From NCBI GenBank assembly GCA_027922465.2, contig BQMF02000822.1, positions 28,547 to 92,546 of the forward strand: a stretch of DNA of 64,000 nt. Reading direction: 5' to 3'. How positions within the stretch are numbered: position 1 is the first letter of the stretch; each line of letters begins with the position of its first letter. Shown one piece after another: positions 58,801 through 64,000 of the stretch. The position numbers were made by a program, and so were the translations under genes. The DNA is from Turritopsis dohrnii (Eukaryota > Cnidaria > Hydrozoa > Anthoathecata > Oceaniidae). The notes beneath the pieces were generated by a model that saw nothing but the letters and a program-made list of their open reading frames with translations, ran no database searches and was not told the DNA's origin.

Positions 58801-61158
58801 CTGAAGTAGTGATCACTGATTATGCAGGAGCTAGGGGAATGGAGTGCTCACAAGTTGTTATTCTGGTCAATCCAAAGGAACATTTTAAGAGGCAGTTTTT
58901 TATTGAGATGATTTCGAGAACCACCGACCATCTAGTGCTAATTGTCCCCTATCCTTATAAGAAGAGCATGCATCATAAAACTGAAAAGGAATCCATGGCT
59001 ACTATTTTAAGAAATATATGCCATCAGAATGAAACATGCAAGGAAAATTTACTTGAGATATTTTCGTATTTACTAACAGAGCATGAAGATAAAGAATTTC
59101 CACATGCTGTTTCTTCATACAGTCACAAATCAAAGATAACAACTATCAAAATCAACAAAAATCATTCCCATCATCAGAAACACAGTCAGGTTGCTTTGCT
59201 AACTGATGTGCCATGTAGACCAAAACCTAATGAGAATGCTGCATTAAGGTAGTTCGCTTTTTTTTAAAACATATTTATGGAAATATCCTTTATTTTTTTT
59301 TATATTTCAGCATTTTTCAATATTTACAAAATTTTATTTTTTCTAAATGTACCTGTTTGCATCTGGTAATATTGCGATGAAGTTATATTCATTATGATTT
59401 CCTTTATTGGGAAAACAAGAATAATTACATTTTCTCAGTTTCACTTAAGTGATGGGTAAAAATCTCAAAATACTTGCAAAAATTTCTGTTAATATATTGT
59501 AACATAAACTGGAAAATATAATTTCTGCGATGCTGTTGCCTAATAAGGTCGCTGAATGATCTGACCAAAAGTTTCATTAAGATTACGGGAAGTTTTGTAG
59601 AAATATAGGGATTCAAATGTGAACTTCTGAAAAGCAGACAATACGTGAGGACAGTGTGAAATATTCAAAATTAGACGTTCCCAAAACTCAGTCCATGAAA
59701 TATTGTTCTTAAGTAAGATTAACTCTTGCTGTCGGACTATCATCTTTAGTAACTGTACTTTTAGCTTTATGCAACCAGAACCAGTTCAAGATCTTCAAGT
59801 ACAAATGTTATCGGAGAATTTGATAGAACTCTCTTGGGCTCATCCTGCGAATTCATTTCAAGTGAGAAGAATGACGTTGTTTGAAGACACAACTAAAACG
59901 TCAGGAAAACACCATGTTGTACACCCACATCTTCATGGAAACAAAGTCCAAATAACTGTCGAAAAGAAACGAAGATATAAGTTTATTGTATGTGCTATCA
60001 GTAAATACGGAGCCTTAGTGTCTGCACCAACTGAGATACGCTACCCGTTGAGTAGCATTCGGAGGTATTTATCTTCTCTCTTTTATAGTAAGTGTAGCTT
60101 TCTCGGAAATTTCACACAACGCTCCATCGCATGTTGCTTTCTTCGTAGCCAACCATCTGAAAATCCCGCTCAAACTGCGCTTACTCCTCTTGCAACTGTT
60201 CCTGCTAGGAATCATACGTTCGCAGGTATAACTTCGTACCTCTCTTTTTGTAACTGCATTCCTTTTCACACTTTTATTGACTTAAAATCTTCGTTGGTAA
60301 CAGTAATTTTGATTTCAATGACCTCAACAGAGATTGAAAAAGTATGTAAGGATTTGCGAGCACCCAAAGCTAGCATCACAATATATAAGAAGCTTCCTTC
60401 AGATATTAGGAGACAATAGTCCTAAAACAACCTATTACACTCCTTGAACGCATATGTTTTTTATCATTTGTTGCCATTCGTCCACATCTTTCTTTCAATT
60501 CCCGTTTTCTCCGTGAAAACGTTATAAAACATCTTATTTGCATCGAAACACGTCTAGGCCGTGCTCCAGTTCATTCACCGGGTCACTTCGACTTAATCAA
60601 CTGATTTTTGATTGATTGACGCAACTTCAATTTTCATTCATTGCATCGTTTTATCGATCATTTAATTTAGATCTTCGCAATCTTATCCGCAAAAATGATG
60701 TAGTTTCCCTTCAACGTATCCTATTAACGAACACATCGTACGTGAAGATGAGGGATTTGAATGGAATGATACTTTTGATGCACGCTTCACTACTCAATAA
60801 TCGATCGATTGTTCAAATGTTACACCAGTACGGTGCAGACATTGAAGAGACAGACTACGCTGGTCAGACATGTTTACATTGGTGCGCAGCCTTTAATTCT
60901 GTGGATTGCCTCAGCTACCTTCTACCAATGACACCTCCTCACGTCATCGACTTTCAAGATGATTACAAGCAAACAGCATTATATGAGGCATCATGGAATG
61001 GCTCTTTCGAATGTGTTGAATTTCTCCTAACTCATAATGCAGATCCTCATATTAAAGATCGTTACGGAGAGATTGCTTATGATGTGGCGTGCAGATATGG
61101 AGGTAGTAATGAAACGAAAAAGAGAATCCAAGAAGTTCTTCTTCAACGCAAAAAGTAG
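52843..61158 (+). CDS. Multi-domain gene: CARD-like, Death, SF1-type NTPase, FN3, ankyrin
   Basis: Proposed exons: 52843-52894 (tentative), 53610-53900, 54365-54664, 54749-54773, 55014-55051, 56647-59248, 59765-60064, 60149-60225, 60671-61158. Phases fit at every junction (1,1,1,2,1,2,2,1), giving one continuous frame of roughly 1,390 residues. Only the 53900 donor is non-canonical (GC). The order is a helical N-terminal domain, a Death domain, a helicase-like P-loop NTPase, FN3 and ankyrin repeats. By analogy with NLRs, death-fold domains recruit partners, the NTPase acts as a switch or motor, and repeats sense ligands. That role is an inference. The true 5' end is not located. After the stop, AG|GTAAGA at 61159 and TTGTAG at 61253 suggest a further 3' UTR intron, or an alternative end at 61264-61266. 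Confidence 0.75.
53395..53590. mobile_element. Relic of a GGGATG/CCCGTCC-rich MITE
   Basis: Contains CCCGGACGGGATGAT and TTCATCCCGCCCTGCCG, matching the interior motifs of MITEs 20973-21479 and 25657-26047. The ends are eroded. It lies in the intron just upstream of the CARD-like exon acceptor. Confidence 0.5.
53610..53900 (+). CDS. Exon: alpha-helical CARD/death-fold-like domain
   Basis: Acceptor TTTTTTGCAG|GA, 97 codons with predicted helices LWIAYLIDQKL, FEKKKFCKELLY, KVEELFYQYKRE, PVLECIAYMLSH, EAKTFLRFINDTLRT. The spacing and the late AKTFLRFINDTL helix recall CARDs, but the match is weak. The only phase-compatible donor is AAG|GCATGA, a GC-AG intron. If that is not used, the frame runs to a stop at 53956 and would make a short protein. 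Confidence 0.55.
54365..54664 (+). CDS. Exon: Death domain
   Basis: One hundred codons between ATAG|GT and CAAG|GTAATA. The core ERLFEVLSAWYESN...TTWGYLKKLLLYFGKNEIV matches the Death-domain pattern of a helix ending in W, then a T-X-X-X-L helix and a final I-A/V helix. Death domains self-associate to recruit caspases or kinases in cell-death and innate-immune complexes. Confidence 0.7.
54749..54773 (+). CDS. Microexon of 25 nt (linker)
   Basis: TTCCAG|AT...AG|GTATGG. It continues the frame as DLFGVSSVR and connects Death and downstream exons. A stronger donor 14 bases earlier (GGC|GTAAGT) would break the phase, so alternative splicing is possible. Confidence 0.45.
55014..55051 (+). CDS. Small exon of 38 nt (linker)
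   Basis: ACCATAG|GC...CCG|GTAAGA. Phase 2 in and phase 1 out, matching both neighbours, and it reads QPILYSQEFYAA. The phase agreement over three consecutive junctions is the main support. Confidence 0.45.
55052..56646. other. 1.6-kb intron with decayed coding-like sequence
   Basis: Plus-strand pieces near 55190-55450 read codon-like stretches (ANYKEKCSNLKDNELIHVQL, SAGVIKETADTLFSRPSF) with stops and shifts, perhaps a lost exon or inserted gene fragment. Frames at 56045-56554 (+) and 55591-55214 (-) have no recognised motif. Confidence 0.35.
56647..59248 (+). CDS. Exon: helicase-like (SF1-type) P-loop NTPase
   Basis: One large exon (867 codons). Residue numbers count from 56661. A possible Q-motif MWLTKEQMKVV precedes Walker A GGYGSGKS (about 304-311). 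Walker B is IVDELD (about 420-425), followed by HILFSIRSMEKMR (motif III-like), LSLSMRTTKQVSKII (motif IV-like), VVITDYAGARGMECSQVVIL (motif V-like, about 716-735) and MISRTTDHLVLIV (motif VI-like, about 750-762). This is the order of superfamily-1 (UvrD/Schlafen-type) helicases rather than NACHT. The N-terminal 250 residues include GEGDKQFLVFDYVKQCIFIV, reminiscent of a NERD/PD-(D/E)XK nuclease fold but without the E-X-K pair. The C-terminal tail is His/Lys-rich. It ends in AAG|GTAGTT with phase 2. Confidence 0.75.
59765..60064 (+). CDS. Exon: fibronectin type III domain
   Basis: TTTTAG|C...GGAG|GTATTT, phase 2 at both ends. PEPVQDLQVQMLSENLIELSW opens a typical FN3 strand pattern with the conserved Trp; YKFIVCAISKYGALVSAP gives the Y-X-F-X-V core near the end. 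Probably an intracellular FN3 linker here, since no signal peptide or membrane segment was found in the gene. Confidence 0.75.
60149..60225 (+). CDS. Small exon of 77 nt (Pro/Thr-rich linker)
   Basis: CTTCGTAG|C...GCAG|GTATAA. It reads QPSENPAQTALTPLATVPA between the FN3 and ankyrin exons, with phases matching both neighbours. Confidence 0.6.
60671..61158 (+). CDS. Exon: ankyrin repeats, C-terminus
   Basis: TTTAATTTAG|AT continues the phase-1 frame. About four ankyrin repeats are visible: RDLNGMILLMHASLLNNRSI, DYAGQTCLHWCAAFNSVDC, DDYKQTALYEASWNGSFECV, and a final KDRYGEIAYDVACRYGG. Ankyrin repeats bind proteins. The stop TAG is at 61156-61158, but a donor AA|GTAGGT overlapping it could extend the protein by NQP from an exon at 61254. 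Confidence 0.8.
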
Positions 61159-61271
61159 GTAAGAACTTCATTGCAATTTTATCAGAGAAATGAGGAAGTT
61201 CGAAGTTTTTCCTATGGAAGCCATGATAACACACCTATGATTTCTTATTGTAGGAACCAACCGTGATGAAT

Positions 61272-62584
61272 TTTTAAAATATACATATCCAAATTTATTA
61301 ATTAACGAAATTATTTATTTGTTGTGTTATATTTTTATCATGTATATAACTTTCCAACTTCGTTCTTAGAGTTGGCATAAATAACCTATAGAAGAAGGAA
61401 CCCCAGCGGAGTTGGTATTATTTAAGAAAACTTTTCACCTCATGTGTTTGAATTCTGTTACATGTTTGGAAGTGTGAAAATGTGGAAATCCATGAACATT
61501 TTAGAATTTTTTTATTCCGAAATCAATGATACATTATCATTATCAGTCAGCAGATCTGAGCAGTTGGCTATTTTCGGATTTCGGATTTCCGATTGTTTTG
61601 CGATTTCGAATTGTCTACTGCTTCCAGTTGAAAAAGTTTAAATAGTTTATTTGAAATATCATTTGTTCAATATATTCTTTGATACTTTTTAAAGTTTCTG
61701 GAAGTTTTTTATAAAACGTTTTATTTTTATAAAAGCATAGAACGTTTATGCAACCGATTTCATTTCTGTTTGTGCACTGTGCAGTTAGATATGGCTGTTA
61801 TCTTTTTTACTTTTAGGAAATGACAACTACTTAGTACATCTTCCATCTCACCTCATTTGAGGCCCGCCTAATTTGGCGCAACATAAGTTCAAGGACGTGA
61901 ACAGTCAAAGCTCAAAGTTCAGTAAAACTCAAAGCTCAAAATAGATCTGTGGTTTGAGAAAGAGCTCTAAAAAAGCTTTCGTGATACACAACTGCGATCT
62001 GGGTTTTCTTTTTTTGTATTTCGGCGATTTTAAGTATCCTGAGTCCAAATCTAAAAAGTTCTCAAGTTTTTTAACTGCAGTTTTCGAGAAATAAGCGCTC
62101 AAACTTCTAATTATCGATTTTATAGTGCTTTATCGTGTTTCATCGATTGTAAAGCATTTAGATGTGTTCAGGGGTTCTAAACAGTTCTATTGCATTGCAT
62201 CTATATCTTCAAACATGTTTGGAAAATTTCAAGCTATGGAACAAAAATTGTGCAATTTTTAATAGCAATCGTGTAAATGATCGATGTTTGTTATCTATTT
62301 TGCTTAAGGTGGATTCACACCAACCTTAAAAGTGATTTTGAGAAATTTTCCAAAAAAATGAAATTTTAAGAAAGTAATAAAAACCCCACTTTTCTAGACT
62401 AAAATTTATCGTAGAATCCGAATATGTTATTAGTTTTCCTTTAAAAGTTACATTTTTTGTGTTATGACCTGTTTATTTGAGCACAGTACCAGTTTTTTTT
62501 TTAAATTTTGAAAGAATATGAAAATTTGAAATATGAAAACCTGATTATTGGGTAGCATCTTTGCTTGCACGTTTTTCTGTTTTT
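61272..62584. other. Intergenic, AT-rich, no supported gene
   Basis: No coding signal stronger than chance. Contains CTTAAGGTGGATTCACACC near 62304, possibly a MITE end without a visible partner. Confidence 0.45.
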
Positions 62585-63780
62585 AGTCAGTGTCTTAACC
62601 AGATGAATGATGATTTCATAGTGGTCATAGGAATTAACAAAAACGCAGATTACTTGGTGCGTAACTGGCCAATGCTTGTAATGCTTAAAGATCGCATATA
62701 TAACTTTTACAACTATATTTTGACTTTAAGACAACCCGTCATGGTGGAAAGATACCTGTGTTTCTCTTCCAGCTCCTCCTACTACTCCAAGTTTTGAAGA
62801 ATTTGTGCAACGTTTACATGTAAATTGTTGCCAAATTTGGACCAAATGTCTCCAATTTTCATAAAACATTTGCACAAAGCACAATAGAAATCTGCTGATT
62901 TCGAATTTTCTCCATGACATTTTGGGTGATCTCACTATGGTAAATAATTTGACTGAAACTTATTCATTATTATTATCCAAGGAGCTACTACTTCATTCTC
63001 ACAAATTGAAACTTCAAAACTTGATTTACTCAGAAATTAATGGCTTAATGGCTTTCTTATTTTCATGCAATAAGATACTAAAATTTAGGAAGTTCCGATT
63101 CTAGCTCAGGAAATGAAAAGGACAAAATCTCTTCCCATGGTGAGGAGAAAGATAAGGGAGAAAATAAATGTCATGTAAATCCACAGGGTAACAAAGGCGT
63201 GGAGGAAACTTCACGTCCAAAAGTACCCTTGGACTCTGAGGTAGATAAAGTAGAAAGCAGAGACGATATAGGTTCAATACCTAAGTCTCATAAAAGGAAA
63301 TGGTCCCTGCTACAGGAGAATTAGAATCTGTTAAAGGTACAACGTCGCAAGACGGTGAGTAAGGTGAGGTGGAAGGGAACTCGTCGGAGGAGAAATGCCA
63401 AAGTCCTTTAAGTGGTGAAAACCCCAGTATGCCGAAGGCGGGGTGGAAGCTACGCCCCGTAATGTCACAGAAGAAGGGAAAGCCATGTCATGAAAGTATG
63501 TCGTCAAGTAGCGGGCAGACCCAAAATAAGGATCAAGGAAATGATGGGAATCCTTCGAGTGCATCAGAAGTCTTACCAACCTTGCCGGATTTCACCATCG
63601 ATCCATAAAACGACGAAGTGCCAAGGAAAGGAAAAGACAAAGGACAACCCGAAGAATCGATCAAAGAAAGGACAGAAGAAAAATTCAAAGAGTCATATGA
63701 AGGAAAGTCCGAGGAAGACTCAATGAACGATAAAGAGCCAACCGGAGGATAAAGGAAGGAAAGGGATAATGTTGACAAGT
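62585..63780 (+). pseudogene. Unassigned, charged coding-like sequence with frame breaks
   Basis: A possible exon begins after TTTTTAG at 62586 and reads QMNDDFIVVIGINKNADYLV and VMLKDRIYNFYNYILTLRQP to about 62754. From about 63103 (after ATTCTAG) to 63753, plus-strand frames are rich in Glu, Lys, Ser and Gly (EKDKISSHGEEKDKGENK, EESIKERTEEKFKESYEGK), but the frame changes near 63295 and stops occur at 63360 and 63608. Strong purine bias on the plus strand suggests former or alternatively spliced coding sequence for a disordered region. No family recognised. It may belong to a gene continuing past 64000. Confidence 0.4.
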
Positions 63781-63941
63781 TACCATGGAAGGAAAGATGT
63801 TAGGATTCTTCCTCATGTATAGTGGAAAGTAATATAGACCTACCCCACCACAAAGTAAATGGAAGAGGAAAGTCACTAGAGGAAGGACAATATCCCTCTC
63901 ATGCAATACGCAATACATTTAGGGGAGGGGGTGGGTGGGTT

Positions 63942-63959
63942 GGGGGGGGGGGGGGGGGG
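63942..63959 (+). repeat. 18-base G homopolymer
   Basis: An uninterrupted G run within a GGGTGGGTGGG-rich stretch. It could form a quadruplex, or could partly reflect assembly or sequencing error. Confidence 0.9.
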
Positions 63960-64000
63960 ACATGTGAGTGTAACCCCATGAATGATGAAACCGCACTGGC

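Noticed and set aside
56647..59248. NACHT NTPase
   Set aside because: No NACHT-specific motifs; motif order after Walker B fits an SF1 helicase-type domain.

Overview
The window is AT-rich animal nuclear DNA. It has spliceosomal introns with GT-AG borders, metazoan-type domains (Death, FN3, ankyrin, RTP-type 3CxxC zinc finger, CLN7/MFSD8-like transporter) and a dense load of DNA transposons, Helitrons, LTR and non-LTR elements. The mix of cut-and-paste relics (CaRF-like, Ulp1/C48-like and PHD-like ORFs) and Helitrons fits a cnidarian or another early-branching marine invertebrate. The species cannot be fixed from sequence alone, and no prokaryotic features are seen.

Layout. Positions 228-11765 (minus) hold a decayed transposon-type gene (CaRF-like, C48 peptidase-like, PHD-like). 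It was split first or second by two insertions whose target duplications are still readable: a Ty3/gypsy retrotransposon (448-5448) and a 5.6-kb terminal-inverted-repeat (TIR) element (5727-11345). The gypsy gag is itself split by a foldback pair of tRNA-derived SINE heads. A single-exon receptor-transporting-protein-like gene (14738-15670) follows, with a GACGTC-rich MITE just after its stop codon. Positions 16-36 kb are mostly non-coding with several datable MITEs, a 5'-truncated LINE and orphan exons. A single-exon MFSD8/CLN7-like transporter lies at 36494-37903.

Positions 38.9-49.4 kb are a Helitron cluster. One element of about 8 kb (39277-47244) carries a dead Rep-helicase gene and a separate small five-exon gene with an 18-nt microexon. 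Three shorter relatives lie beside or inside it, and a fourth at 32834-33680. All end in the same CTAG hairpin, and the complete ones sit between A and T.

Positions 52.8-61.2 kb carry the most striking host gene. Several exons whose phases fit (one junction uses a possible GC donor) encode an alpha-helical CARD-like domain, a Death domain, a large exon with a possible degenerate nuclease-like region plus a superfamily-1 helicase-type P-loop NTPase, an FN3 domain and ankyrin repeats. The layout resembles an NLR (death-fold adaptor, NTPase, repeat sensor), but the NTPase is helicase-like rather than NACHT. A role in innate immunity or cell death is an inference. Downstream, 62.6-63.8 kb holds unassigned, partly decayed coding-like sequence rich in charged residues.
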